Of a stretch of 64,000 nucleotides of DNA, positions 8,873-17,830 are shown one piece after another. Made by a program: the position numbers and the translations under genes. Source of the DNA: Streptomyces sp. NBC_01016 (lineage in GTDB: Bacteria > Actinomycetota > Actinomycetes > Streptomycetales > Streptomycetaceae); NCBI RefSeq assembly GCF_026341035.1, contig NZ_JAPEOQ010000002.1, positions 3,906,001 through 3,970,000 of the forward strand, given 5' to 3'. Below the pieces are notes generated by a model. It saw only the letters and a list, made by a program, of their open reading frames with translations, did not search any database and had not been told where the DNA came from. Numbering within the stretch: position 1 is the stretch's first letter; each line of letters begins with the position of its first letter.

Positions 8873-9795
8873 GCGCCGTCGTCGACGAACTCGCCTCCGG
8901 TGGCGTCCGGATGGCGCTGCCGCTGCTGCTCGCCTCCTCCGGCGAACTCCTCAGCGAACGCGCCGGAGTACTGAACCTCTCCGTCGAAGGCATGATGCTC
9001 ACCGGCGCCTTCGCGGGCGCCGCCGGAGCGTACGCCTCAGGCAGCGCGGGCATCGGCGTGCTGACCGCACTCGGCGCGGGACTCCTCTTCGCCGCGCTCC
9101 AGGCACTGCTCAGCGTCACCCTGCGCGCCGATCAGATCGTCACCGGCATCACCGCCAACGCCCTCGCGCTCGGCGCCACGACGTACGGATCCCGGCTGCT
9201 GTTCGGCGACGACGCGCGGCAGAACGCGCTGCCCGGCTTCGATCCGCTGCCCGTCCCCGGACTGCACCGCATCCCCGTACTCGGCCCGGCCCTGTTCGAG
9301 CAGACCCTGCTCGGATACGCGGCGCTCGCCGTCACCGCCGTGCTGGCCCTCGCATTGAGCCGTCGTACGACATGGGGGCTCATCGTCGACGCGGTGGGCG
9401 AGGACGCCGGAACCGCCGACCGCTGCGGACTGCCCGTCCGTACGGTCCGGTACGCGACCGTGCTCCTCACCGGCGCCACCGCCGCCCTCGCCGGTGCCCA
9501 GCTCGCCCTGGCCGAGGTGCACGCCTTCAGCGACAACATCACCGGCGGCATCGGCTACCTCGCGGTCGTCGCCGTGATCGCGGGCCGCTGGCGCGCCTGG
9601 CCGACCCTGCTCGCCTGCCTCGTCTTCGGGCTCGCCCAGTCCCTCCAGTTCGCGGCGCCCGCGCTCGGTCTGCACCTGTCGGCGCCGCTCCTGACCACCC
9701 TGCCGTACGTGTTCGCCCTCCTCGCCGTGAGCGGACTCGTGGGCCGCAGCCGCGCCCCGTCCGGGCTCACCACCCCCTTCGTACGCGGCAGTTGA
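8869..9795 (+). CDS. ABC transporter permease (NupQ-like)
   Basis: The 308-residue permease has about eight to nine hydrophobic helices and the family block LNLSVEGMMLTGAF, where the second permease of BMP importers has NLGVEG-type sequence. It begins inside the preceding permease stop (ATGA), so the two are translationally coupled and should form a heterodimeric channel. The cyclodeaminase-like gene follows after 48 nt. The family is clear; the substrate is not readable from it. Confidence 0.88.
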   Translation: MSAVVDELASGGVRMALPLLLASSGELLSERAGVLNLSVEGMMLTGAFAGAAGAYASGSAGIGVLTALGAGLLFAALQALLSVTLRADQIVTGITANALALGATTYGSRLLFGDDARQNALPGFDPLPVPGLHRIPVLGPALFEQTLLGYAALAVTAVLALALSRRTTWGLIVDAVGEDAGTADRCGLPVRTVRYATVLLTGATAALAGAQLALAEVHAFSDNITGGIGYLAVVAVIAGRWRAWPTLLACLVFGLAQSLQFAAPALGLHLSAPLLTTLPYVFALLAVSGLVGRSRAPSGLTTPFVRGS

Positions 9796-9843
9796 CCCGC
9801 ACACCCCGCCCGCACCCGTACCTCGTCGAGGAGACCCCGCACG

Positions 9844-10839
9844 ATGACCCTGATCCTCACCCGCTCCACCATCCGCGCCCTGCTGGCCGACCGGGCCGAG
9901 GCGGTGGAGGCGGCCGTGGCGCGCGCCCACCGCGACCTCGCGCACGGCCGGGCCGTGCTGCCCGCGCCGCCCGCCATGCGCCTCCCGGACGGCGACGGCG
10001 CGTTCGTCGCGATGGCCGCCGCATCGGCCTCCGACCGGCTCGCCACCGTGAAGCTCCTCGCCGACCTCCCCGGCAACCGTGCGGCGGGACTGCCCGTGCA
10101 GCGGTCCACCGTGCTCGCGATGGACGCCGACACCGGCGCCTGCGCGGCGCTTCTGGACGGCGCCGAACTCACCCGCGTACGCACCGCGGCCGCCACCGCC
10201 GTCGCCACCCGCGCCCTCGCCCGCACCGACGCGACGACCCTCGGCCTCATCGGCACCGGACCCCTGGCCCGCGCGCACGCTCGCGCACTGCTCCCCGGCC
10301 GCCCCTACGAGCAGGTCGTCCTGTGGGGCCGCACCCCGGAGCGCGCCCACGCCCTCGCGGCCTGGATCACCGCCGAACTCGGGCTCCCCGCCAAGGCGTT
10401 GGACGAGCCGCGCGCCGTGACCGAGGCGGCCGACGTGCTGTGCACCCTCACCCCGTCCCGCGAACCGGTGGTCCGCGGCGCCTGGCTTCGCCCGGGGCAG
10501 CACATCAACGCGGTCGGTGCCCCGCCCAGGCCCGACCACCGCGAACTCGACACCGAGGCCGTCGTGCGCTGCCGCGTCGTCGTCGACGCCTACGACACGG
10601 CACGGGCCAAGTCCGGTGAGGTCCTCGTCCCGCTCGCCGAAGGAGCCCTGAGCGAGGACGACTTCCGCGTCGAACTCGGCGACGTCCTCACCGGCCGGGC
10701 CCCGGGCCGCACCACCGACACGGAGCTGACGCTGTTCAACTCGGTGGGCGTGGGCCTCCAGGACCTGGCCGTCGCACGGATGCTGATCGACCTGGCGGGG
10801 GAGCGGGGGACGGGTATCCCGGTCGACCTGGGATCGTGA
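9844..10839 (+). CDS. ornithine cyclodeaminase / mu-crystallin family protein
   Basis: The 331-residue protein matches the OCD/mu-crystallin fold: an N-terminal dimerisation part and a central NAD-binding Rossmann region (TLGLIGTGPLARAHARAL, about 137-155). The RTAAATAVATRAL block and INAVGAPPRPDHRELD are characteristic. Members cyclise ornithine to proline, reduce cyclic ketimines, or act as alanine or related dehydrogenases. It is the last gene of the BMP importer operon, 48 nt after the permease, with GAGGAG upstream, so it probably acts on the imported compound or a derivative. This pairing argues that the substrate may be an amine or amino-acid derivative. Confidence 0.85.
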   Translation: MTLILTRSTIRALLADRAEAVEAAVARAHRDLAHGRAVLPAPPAMRLPDGDGAFVAMAAASASDRLATVKLLADLPGNRAAGLPVQRSTVLAMDADTGACAALLDGAELTRVRTAAATAVATRALARTDATTLGLIGTGPLARAHARALLPGRPYEQVVLWGRTPERAHALAAWITAELGLPAKALDEPRAVTEAADVLCTLTPSREPVVRGAWLRPGQHINAVGAPPRPDHRELDTEAVVRCRVVVDAYDTARAKSGEVLVPLAEGALSEDDFRVELGDVLTGRAPGRTTDTELTLFNSVGVGLQDLAVARMLIDLAGERGTGIPVDLGS

Positions 10840-10872
10840 CCGTCAGCAGTCCAGGTCACCCGTCGGGCAATA

Positions 10873-12099
10873 ATGAGTCACATGACGGACATGACGCACC
10901 CCAACACGCCTGCGCCGGAGCGGAGTTCGGTGGTGATCGTCGGTGCGGGCCCCGCCGGACTCACCGTCGGGAACATTCTGCGGGCCGCGGGCGTCGGCTG
11001 CGTGGTCCTGGAGTGCGAGAGCCGTACGTTCATCGAGCGGCGGCCGCGGGCCGGTGTCATCGAGGAGTGGGCGGTGCGCGCCCTCGACCGGCGTGGCCTC
11101 GCCGCGCAGTTGCTCAAGGGCGCGGAGCGGCACACGGAGTGCGAGTTCCGCTTCGCGGGTGAGCGGCACCGCTTCGGCTACACCGAACTGACCGGGCAGC
11201 ACCACTTCGTCTACCCCCAGCCGCTGCTCGTGACCGACCTGGTGCGGGAGTACGCCGACGTGCGCGGCGGCGACATCCGCTTCGGTGTCCGCGACGTACG
11301 CCTCCACGACCTGGAGGGAGAGCGCCCCTCGGTCTCGTACACCTGCGGCGACACCGGTCAACGGCGGGTGCTGCACTGCGAGTTCGTCGCCGGGTGCGAC
11401 GGGGCCCGTGGGGCGACGCGCGAGGCGCTGCCCGCCGGCCGGGTCCGCGTCGCGCGGCACGACTACGGCATCGGCTGGGTGGCGCTGCTCGCCCAGGCGC
11501 CGCCGTCGACGGACCGTGTGCTGTTCGGCATGCACGAGGAGGGCTTCGCCGGGCAGATGCCGCGCAGCCCCGATCTCACCCGCTACTACCTGCAGTGCGC
11601 GCCCGGCGACGACCCGGAGAGCTGGTCGCACGAGCGGGTGTGGACGCAGTTGCGCAAGCGACTCGCCGCAGAGGGCGCCGCGCCGCTCACCGAGGGCGAA
11701 TTGATCGAGAAACGCGTCCTCGACATGCACGACTACGTCACCGAACCCATGACGTACGGGCGCCTCTTCCTGGCCGGGGACGCCGCCCACCTGGTCGCCC
11801 CCATCGCGGCCAAGGGCCTCAACCTCGCCCTGTACGACGCGTTCCACCTCGCGGACGCGATCGTGGCGCACGCGGCGGGCGACAGCAGTGGTCTCGAGGG
11901 GTACGGCGAGGCATGTCTGCGGCGCGTGTGGGACTACCAGGAGTTCTCGCAGTGGCTGTCGGAGGTCTACCACGGCGCGTCGTTCGGCGACCCGTTCCGC
12001 ACGGGCACGACGCTGGCCCGGCTGCGCCGCCTGTTCACGTCGCGGGCGGCGGCGACGGCGTTCGCGGAGCAGTATCTGGGGTCGGCGGAGGGGTACTGA
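10873..12099 (+). CDS. pobA: 4-hydroxybenzoate 3-monooxygenase
   Basis: The 408-residue flavoprotein shows all group A aromatic hydroxylase motifs: the FAD Rossmann GAGPAG near residue 22, the DG motif in GCDGARG and the GD motif in LAGDAAH. The block ERRPRAGVIEEW and overall length of about 400 residues are typical of PobA, which converts 4-hydroxybenzoate to protocatechuate with NAD(P)H and O2. Several in-frame ATGs (10873, 10882, 10891) are possible starts. It stands alone between the cyclodeaminase-like gene and a convergent hydrolase, separated by a hairpin. With the dehydratase at the left edge it would be a second protocatechuate source, although no ring-cleavage genes are present. Confidence 0.88.
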   Translation: MSHMTDMTHPNTPAPERSSVVIVGAGPAGLTVGNILRAAGVGCVVLECESRTFIERRPRAGVIEEWAVRALDRRGLAAQLLKGAERHTECEFRFAGERHRFGYTELTGQHHFVYPQPLLVTDLVREYADVRGGDIRFGVRDVRLHDLEGERPSVSYTCGDTGQRRVLHCEFVAGCDGARGATREALPAGRVRVARHDYGIGWVALLAQAPPSTDRVLFGMHEEGFAGQMPRSPDLTRYYLQCAPGDDPESWSHERVWTQLRKRLAAEGAAPLTEGELIEKRVLDMHDYVTEPMTYGRLFLAGDAAHLVAPIAAKGLNLALYDAFHLADAIVAHAAGDSSGLEGYGEACLRRVWDYQEFSQWLSEVYHGASFGDPFRTGTTLARLRRLFTSRAAATAFAEQYLGSAEGY

Positions 12100-12103
12100 G
12101 AGA

Positions 12104-12150
12104 GGGCGCGGCGGCACCGACGACGTCTGCACGAAGCGGACGCCGCGCCC
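12104..12150. terminator. bidirectional terminator hairpin pobA / dienelactone hydrolase
   Basis: A perfect 10-bp stem (GGGCGCGGCG / CGCCGCGCCC) with a 27-nt loop occupies the gap between two converging genes. Confidence 0.55.
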
Positions 12151-12167
12151 CATGTGGCGCGTAGCTC

Positions 12168-12902
12168 TCAGCCGGTCCGCAGGGCGCCGTCGAGGAGCGG
12201 CAGCAGCCGGTCCCAGTGGCGCTTCAGCGCCTCCGCGGAGAAGGCGGAGGTGTCGGCCATCGTGAAGCCGTGGACGCTGCCGGGGTAGAGCTCGATGGAG
12301 TGCTCGACCCCGGCGGCCTCGAAGGAGCTGTTGAGCTCGGCGACGGCCTCGGGCTTCAGATCGCCCTCGGCGAGCCCCAGGTGCACACGGGCGGTGACCT
12401 TGCCGACAGCGAGGTGCGGACTGTCGGGGGCGTCGGTGACGAGCATGCCGGGGTGGAATCCGGCGACGGCGCCCACCCGGTCGGGACGGGCCGCCGCGGT
12501 GCGCAGCGCCAGGGCGGCGCCCATGCAGTAGCCGGTCGTGCCGATCGGGCCCTCGGCGACCTCGGGCTGGGCGCAGAGGTAGTCGACGAAGGCCTCGGCG
12601 TCGCTCAGGGCGCGCTCGGCGGTGTGCTCCTGGAGCAGCGGCGTCAGCCGGCCGATGACCTCCGGCCGGTTCTCCTCACTGATGTGCTCGGGAATCTCGA
12701 CGACGGGCGAGGCCCCGCGCCGGTAGTAGACGTTGGGCACGAGCACGTAGTAGCCGTGCCCGGCCAGCTCGCGGGCCAGCTCCTCGATCACGGGCCGCAC
12801 GCCGAAGGCGTCCATGTAGAGCAGTACGCCCGGGTGCCGCGCGCCGTCGTCGGGGAAGGCGACGAAGGCGTCGGCCCGGCCGTCCGCGGTGGGTATCTGC
12901 AC
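12168..12902 (-). CDS. dienelactone hydrolase family protein
   Basis: The 244-residue alpha/beta hydrolase carries the family triad: nucleophile Cys in GYCMGA, Asp in GLAEGDLKPE and His in GSVHGFTM. Dienelactone hydrolases open carboxymethylenebutenolides in chloroaromatic breakdown, but many members act on other esters. The only in-frame start is GTG at 12902, and it has no clear ribosome site. An AGGAAGG followed at once by ATG (12930-12928 complement) lies 28 nt upstream in another frame. The codons between would read IVTSKTVQIP, which resembles the usual start of this family, so a one-base sequence error or frameshift near 12915-12928 is possible. Confidence 0.85.
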   Translation of the reverse strand: MQIPTADGRADAFVAFPDDGARHPGVLLYMDAFGVRPVIEELARELAGHGYYVLVPNVYYRRGASPVVEIPEHISEENRPEVIGRLTPLLQEHTAERALSDAEAFVDYLCAQPEVAEGPIGTTGYCMGAALALRTAAARPDRVGAVAGFHPGMLVTDAPDSPHLAVGKVTARVHLGLAEGDLKPEAVAELNSSFEAAGVEHSIELYPGSVHGFTMADTSAFSAEALKRHWDRLLPLLDGALRTG

Positions 12903-13014
12903 TGTCTTGCTGGTGACGATGGCGGATCATCCTTCCTGGAACAACCGATACCCGTGCACAGTACAGTTGTCTGCCGCGACGGCCCTTCGCGCGGGTGGCC
13001 AGAGGCGGTGGGGC

Positions 13015-13530
13015 TCAGTGGCTGTGCCGCTTGCTCGCCCAGAAGACGGCGCGGGCCGCCCTTATCCGCTCGGCCTGCCGGGCGGGATCGAGGGCCGACT
13101 TGAGGGCGGTGCGCAGGAGCTCGGGGTCGACCAGCTTGCCGCTGCCGTCCGGCGGGGTGCGCCACAGGAACGAGTGGTGGCGCACGCCCGTGATGCCGTC
13201 GGCGTCCGGGGACGGCATGCACAGGTCCTCACCCGCGGTGAGCAACCGCACGTCCTCCGTCTCCGGCCAGGCCACCGAGGCGCCCGTCGGGTCGGGGCGC
13301 GTGAGGATGTAGAACACCGGGCGCGGCTTGGCGTGCTCCTCGAGCACCGGCACGGCGTCCGCCTCCTCGCCCAGCTCCCACAGCACCGTCAGACCGAGCG
13401 GCTGCTGCACGCGTAATGCGTCCCAGTCGCGGCCCGCCGGGAGCTTCGCCAGAAACGGCGACTGCTCCCATGCGGCATATGCCTCGCTCGGCTTTCGGTG
13501 ACAGGAGGCCAACCACTGCGCTCCGTCCAT
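13015..13530 (-). CDS. hypothetical actinobacterial protein, prim-pol N-domain-like
   Basis: This 171-residue soluble protein begins MDGAQWLASC. It has no catalytic motif I can name. The pattern of a small helix, LPAGRDWDALRV, a central beta region and a late WRTPPDGSGKLVDP block resembles the short Streptomyces proteins annotated as bifunctional DNA primase/polymerase-like; I recall that similarity but cannot test it. I prefer the ATG at 13530 over the TTG at 13548; neither has a strong ribosome site. It is divergent from the LtrA gene. Function unknown. Confidence 0.6.
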   Translation of the reverse strand: MDGAQWLASCHRKPSEAYAAWEQSPFLAKLPAGRDWDALRVQQPLGLTVLWELGEEADAVPVLEEHAKPRPVFYILTRPDPTGASVAWPETEDVRLLTAGEDLCMPSPDADGITGVRHHSFLWRTPPDGSGKLVDPELLRTALKSALDPARQAERIRAARAVFWASKRHSH

Positions 13531-13706
13531 TGGGTGACCATACGTCAACTGCCCTGTCTGGTCAGCGGATTCATCAATCCTTTGGCCTCACTCCGTGAAG
13601 GTTTGGCCATGACTGCCGTGTCGGGGGCGGACTTCGCAGTTGGCACATGCCGGAACGCGTGTGAGGTTGCTGCGCGCGGGGATCCACGTCAAGAGCGCCC
13701 ATTGTG

Positions 13707-13714
13707 TAGATAAT
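13707..13714 (+). promoter_or_regulatory. candidate -10 element for leaderless ltrA transcript
   Basis: TAGATAAT ends 6 nt before the ATG at 13721, and there is no Shine-Dalgarno sequence in front of that ATG. A transcript starting at the A of the ATG would be leaderless, which is common in Streptomyces. No convincing -35 hexamer is seen. Confidence 0.35.
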
Positions 13715-13720
13715 TCCGCT

Positions 13721-15001
13721 ATGCCGGATTCTCTCGACGCAGTGGACGAACCCGTCCCCGAACGCCACGCCTCTTGGCTGGAACTGTTCTTCGATCTGAT
13801 CGTCGTCGCGGGGGTGGGGCAGCTGTCCCATCTGCTGCACACCGGGCCGACCTGGGCGGCGCTGGGCGAGTACGGCCTGCTGTTCCTGGCGTTCTGGCTC
13901 ACTTGGGTGATGTTCACGATGTACGGGAACGTGGCCCAGGACCGGGCGCGCACGCTCGTCGTCATCGTCGCCATGTTCGGGATGGCCGTGATGGCCGCGG
14001 CCGTGCCGGGGGTGCGGGAGTCGGACGAGAAGGCGTTCGCGTTCGCCCTCGCCTACGTGGTGGTGCGCGTCATCGCCTCCCGCGCGGCGAACCGGCCGGG
14101 ACGGGTGATCGTCGATCTGCCGATCCTCCAGCTCAGCGGCGGGCTCGTGCCGTGGATCGTGTCGCTGTGGGTGGGCGGGGACGCGCGGCTCTGGCTGTGG
14201 GCGCTGGGGCTTGCCATCGACGTGTTCGTCATGGTGAGGGTCTCGCGCGACGCGATGCAGGATGCGGTCGACGAACGCTGGGACACGGCCAAGCAACGTG
14301 TGCAACGGCGCCTTGAACAGGAGGAGCGCAGGAGTGGTGCCGGGCACCCCGCCCACGACATCGGCGAGCGCGGCCGCCGCGCCCTGACGAAACCCGAACT
14401 GGTGACCGCGGACGTCACGCATCTCTCCGAGCGCCTCGGACTGTTCGTGCTGATCGTCCTCGGCGAAGGACTCGTCCAGTCCGTCGACGCCGCCGGGGAG
14501 GCGGAGTGGAACGGCTCGGTGCGAATCGTCGCAGTCGGCGCCTTCGCCATCCTCGTCCTCGTGTGGGTGCTGGCGCTGCTCGGTGGCGCGCACGGGCTGC
14601 CGCTGCTGGTCCCGGAGGCGCTCCCCGTGCACCTGGTGCTGCCGCTGCACTGCCTGTTCGCGGGGGCCGTGGCGGCGCTCGCGGCCGTGCTCGGCAGGGC
14701 GGTGGCCGACGCGGACGGCGCCCTGCCGGGGCCCGCGCGGATGCTGCTCGGCGCCGTCGTCGCGCTGATCCTGCTCACCGCGGCGGTGTGCGCGGCGGTC
14801 TCCGGTCGAGGGTGGCGGTGGACGGCGGGAGCCGTGCTGCCGGCCCTCGTGGTGGCCGGTCTGCTGACCGTGGGCCAGGGGCCGTCGGTGTCCGAGGGCC
14901 TCGGAACCGGGCAGGCGGTCGTGCTCGCGGTGGTCGCGGTCGGGTGGCCGGTGGTGTGGCGGGCGCGACGGGGCGCGGCCGAGCCCGCCACGGCCGGCTG
15001 A
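13721..15001 (+). CDS. low temperature requirement protein A family membrane protein
   Basis: The 426-residue protein has the LtrA signature near its start (RHASWLELFFDLIVV), followed by about eleven to twelve hydrophobic segments and a charged cytoplasmic loop around residues 190-235 (rich in Arg, Glu and Gln). The block LSERLGLFVLIVLGEG is also typical. LtrA proteins were first linked to cold growth in Listeria, but their biochemical role is unknown. I chose ATG 13721 because the family motif follows within 25 residues and the upstream extension is unlike protein. It stands alone and its 3' end converges on the alpha-glucosidase. Confidence 0.85.
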   Translation: MPDSLDAVDEPVPERHASWLELFFDLIVVAGVGQLSHLLHTGPTWAALGEYGLLFLAFWLTWVMFTMYGNVAQDRARTLVVIVAMFGMAVMAAAVPGVRESDEKAFAFALAYVVVRVIASRAANRPGRVIVDLPILQLSGGLVPWIVSLWVGGDARLWLWALGLAIDVFVMVRVSRDAMQDAVDERWDTAKQRVQRRLEQEERRSGAGHPAHDIGERGRRALTKPELVTADVTHLSERLGLFVLIVLGEGLVQSVDAAGEAEWNGSVRIVAVGAFAILVLVWVLALLGGAHGLPLLVPEALPVHLVLPLHCLFAGAVAALAAVLGRAVADADGALPGPARMLLGAVVALILLTAAVCAAVSGRGWRWTAGAVLPALVVAGLLTVGQGPSVSEGLGTGQAVVLAVVAVGWPVVWRARRGAAEPATAG

Positions 15002-15035
15002 GCCCGCCGCCCCATCACGCCGTCGCCGTCCACGC

Positions 15036-16613
15036 TCAGGCCGGTGACACCAGCCACACGGCCGTGTCCTTCGGCAGCGCGCCCGCCGTGAGGGGCCCGC
15101 TGGTGAGGAGCGGAGCGCCGGTGAGGCCGAGCGTAGAGAGAGGGAGCGGGTGTTCGCCCAGGTTCACCACGCACACCAAGTTCCCGCGGCGGAACGCGAG
15201 ATGGGACGCGCCGGGCGCGGAGAGCCACTGCGGGGGCGCCGCGGGATCCGGTGCCGGGTGGGTGCGGCGCAGCCGAAGCGCCCGCCGGTACAGGGCGAGC
15301 GTCGAGCCCGGGTCCGCCTGCTGCGCGGCCACCGTGAGCGGCGCCCAGTCGTCGGGCTGGGGCAGCCAGGTCGCCTTGGGCGCCGCGGTGCTGAAGCCGT
15401 ACGGCGCCGCAGTGCCGTACCAGGGCAGCGGGACGCGCGCGCCGTCACGGCCCCGCTCGGTGTGCCCGGAACGTTCCCACAGCGGGTCGAGGATGCGGGC
15501 GTCGGGCACGAACGCCTGCGGAAGACCCAGCTCCTCGCCCTGGTAGAGGTACGCGGACCCGGGCAGCGCCAGCATCAACAGCGCGGCCGCACGGGCGCGC
15601 GCCAGGGAGCCGTGCCGGGTGACGGGTCGCGGCGCGTCATGGCTGGAGAGCAGCCAGGTCACCGCGGAACCGGGCACCGCGAACGAACCGTCGATCACCT
15701 CGCGCAGCTCCGCCGCGTCCCAAGCGGCCTCCAGGAAGGCGAAGTTGAAGGCCTGGTGCATCTCGTCGGGGCGGATGTAGCGCCCGAGCCGGGCGGGGTC
15801 GAAGACCGCCGACTCCGCGACCATCACCCGGTCCTCGGGCGCCACCGCACCCGGCGGCGCGGGGTGCGTGTCGAGGAGGGTCCGCCACTCGCGGTAGAGC
15901 GGGTGCAGTTCCTCCTGGTCGTAATAGGGCATGAGGTGGTTGCGCAGCGGGTCGGTGTGCTGCCCCGGGCCCGCGTCGGGCAGGCCCTCCGCCTTGAACA
16001 GGGCGTGCGCCACGTCCACCCGGAACCCGTCCACGCCCCGGTCGAGCCAGTGCCGCAGCACGTCGGCGAAGGCGTCGCGCACCTTCGGATTGCGCCAGTT
16101 GAGATCCGGTTGCTCGGCCGCGTGCAGGTGGCAGTACCACTCGCCGTCCGCGACCCGCGTCCAGGCGGGTCCGCCGAACGCCGACTGCCAGTCGTTGGGC
16201 GGCAGTTCACCGTCCGTGCCCCGGCCCGGCCGGAACAGATACCTCTCCCGCTCCGCCGAACCGGGCCCGGCGGCCAGCGCCTCCAGGAACCAGGGGTGCC
16301 GGTCGGAGGTGTGGTTCGGGACGAGGTCGACGATGAACTTCAGGTCCAAGGCGTGGGCGCGGGCGGTGAGTTCGTCGACGTCGGCCGTCGTCCCCAGGTC
16401 CGGGGCCACGCCCGTGTAGTCGGCGATGTCGTAGCCGCCGTCGGCCAGCGGCGACGGATAGAACGGCGTGCACCACACCGCGTCGGCGCCCAGGTCCTTG
16501 ATGTGTTCGAGGCGCTGGGTCAGCCCGCGAAGGTCCCCGACGCCGTCGCCGTCGGAGTCGGCGAAGGCCCGCGGATACACCTCGTAGCAGACCATGTCCT
16601 GCCACCAGCTCAT
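15036..16613 (-). CDS. GH13 alpha-glucosidase
   Basis: The 525-residue cytoplasmic enzyme begins MSWWQDMVCYEVYPRAF and has the four GH13 conserved regions: DLVPNHTS, GFRVDVAHAL with the nucleophile Asp, VMVAES with the acid/base Glu, and SSHDAPR with the third carboxylate (Ser where Asn is common). The QGEELGLP block is typical of oligo-1,6-glucosidase and alpha-glucosidase types. It is the last gene of the LacI-controlled operon and overlaps the oxidoreductase stop by 4 nt (ATGA). It probably releases glucose from imported oligosaccharides. The precise linkage cannot be read. Confidence 0.9.
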   Translation of the reverse strand: MSWWQDMVCYEVYPRAFADSDGDGVGDLRGLTQRLEHIKDLGADAVWCTPFYPSPLADGGYDIADYTGVAPDLGTTADVDELTARAHALDLKFIVDLVPNHTSDRHPWFLEALAAGPGSAERERYLFRPGRGTDGELPPNDWQSAFGGPAWTRVADGEWYCHLHAAEQPDLNWRNPKVRDAFADVLRHWLDRGVDGFRVDVAHALFKAEGLPDAGPGQHTDPLRNHLMPYYDQEELHPLYREWRTLLDTHPAPPGAVAPEDRVMVAESAVFDPARLGRYIRPDEMHQAFNFAFLEAAWDAAELREVIDGSFAVPGSAVTWLLSSHDAPRPVTRHGSLARARAAALLMLALPGSAYLYQGEELGLPQAFVPDARILDPLWERSGHTERGRDGARVPLPWYGTAAPYGFSTAAPKATWLPQPDDWAPLTVAAQQADPGSTLALYRRALRLRRTHPAPDPAAPPQWLSAPGASHLAFRRGNLVCVVNLGEHPLPLSTLGLTGAPLLTSGPLTAGALPKDTAVWLVSPA

Positions 16614-17830
16614 GCGACGACACCTTCCGAAGCCCATGGGAACGAGGGGAGGACCGACTGTTCGCGGCCCGTCGCGGCGGCGACCGTGGCCGCCTCGGCG
16701 ACCGCCACCGCGCCGAAGCCGCTGCGGGCGTCCGCCGCCGGCGGTGTGCCTTCGCGCACCGCCCGTACGAGGTCGGCCATCGCGGCGCGCACGCTCTGCG
16801 CGTACACATACGGCTTGCGGGCCTCGCCACCGAGGTCGATGACCGCGTGGACGTGGTGCGGCGCGGTGCGCCGCTCACCGCGTCCACGGGCGGGAGTGGC
16901 CGGTCCCGCGTCGCGTTCGACGTGGACGGTGAGCTGTTCGTCGCCGTGCGGCCGGAACCCCTCGACCGTCAGCAACGGGCCGAGCTGGAGCGGCAGTTGC
17001 TCCCAGCGGCGGGCGCCCGCCTCGTCGGTCCACGCCGAGATCTCCGCGTAGGCGGGGATCCAGCCGGTGATCCGCGTCTCCTCGAACCCGTGGTCCAAGC
17101 GCATGAGTTGACGCTCGGCGCGGTGGGCGTGGGTGAAGGAGTGCAGGTGGGAGGCGAGGACGCCGCCGGGGTGCACGACATCCGCGCTCACCATGTCGAC
17201 CGGCCCGTCCGGCCGCGCCACCGCCGTCGCTCGCACGCTCACCGGGTCCGTGCCGAGCAGCGCCCGCGCCGCGTCGAAGAAGTGCACGCCGTGCTCGACG
17301 AAGATGCCACCGGAGTGCGCCGGGTCCCAGAACCAGTGGTCGGGGCCCAGGTCCTCGTCGGCGGCGTCGTTCTCGAACAGGAACCGGCGGACGGGCGCGA
17401 GCAGCTTCCGCTCCGTCAGCCGCTGGACCGCCCGCAGCAGCGGGTTGTAGCGCAGCACATGGTCCACGACCAGGACACGCCCTGCGCGGCGCGCCTCGTC
17501 GGCGACGGATGCCGCGTCCTCCGTCGTGGTGGCGAGCGGCTTCTCGCAGAAGACATGGCGTCCCGCACGCAGCGCCTGGGTGGCCATCGCGGCATGGGTG
17601 GCGGGCGGCGTGGCGATCAACACCGCCGCCACGTCGTCCCGTTCGAGCAGTTCGTCGAGCGAGTCGAGTGCAGGGACACCGTGCCGCGCGGCGAGCCGTG
17701 AAGCCCGCTCGCGCGACGGGTCGGCGACCGCCACCAGGCGCAGGCCCGGCAGTCCGGCGACGGCGTCCAGGACGAACTCGGCGAAGCCGCCGCAGCCGAC
17801 CAGGCCGACACCCAGGGGAGGGGGTGTCAT
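16610..17830 (-). CDS. Gfo/Idh/MocA family oxidoreductase
   Basis: The 406-residue protein starts with a Rossmann fold (GVGLVGCGGFAEFV, residues 7-20) and carries the family EKPLA motif (HVFCEKPLATT) whose Lys-Pro contacts the nicotinamide. The C-terminal half is the usual open beta-sheet substrate domain. Such enzymes oxidise or reduce sugar hydroxyls with NAD(P). It is coupled by 4-nt overlaps to both GH130 upstream and GH13 downstream, so it is made in step with them. In this setting it may interconvert a keto-sugar such as a 3-ketoglycoside or an inositol derivative, but that is inference. Confidence 0.88.
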   Translation of the reverse strand: MTPPPLGVGLVGCGGFAEFVLDAVAGLPGLRLVAVADPSRERASRLAARHGVPALDSLDELLERDDVAAVLIATPPATHAAMATQALRAGRHVFCEKPLATTTEDAASVADEARRAGRVLVVDHVLRYNPLLRAVQRLTERKLLAPVRRFLFENDAADEDLGPDHWFWDPAHSGGIFVEHGVHFFDAARALLGTDPVSVRATAVARPDGPVDMVSADVVHPGGVLASHLHSFTHAHRAERQLMRLDHGFEETRITGWIPAYAEISAWTDEAGARRWEQLPLQLGPLLTVEGFRPHGDEQLTVHVERDAGPATPARGRGERRTAPHHVHAVIDLGGEARKPYVYAQSVRAAMADLVRAVREGTPPAADARSGFGAVAVAEAATVAAATGREQSVLPSFPWASEGVVA

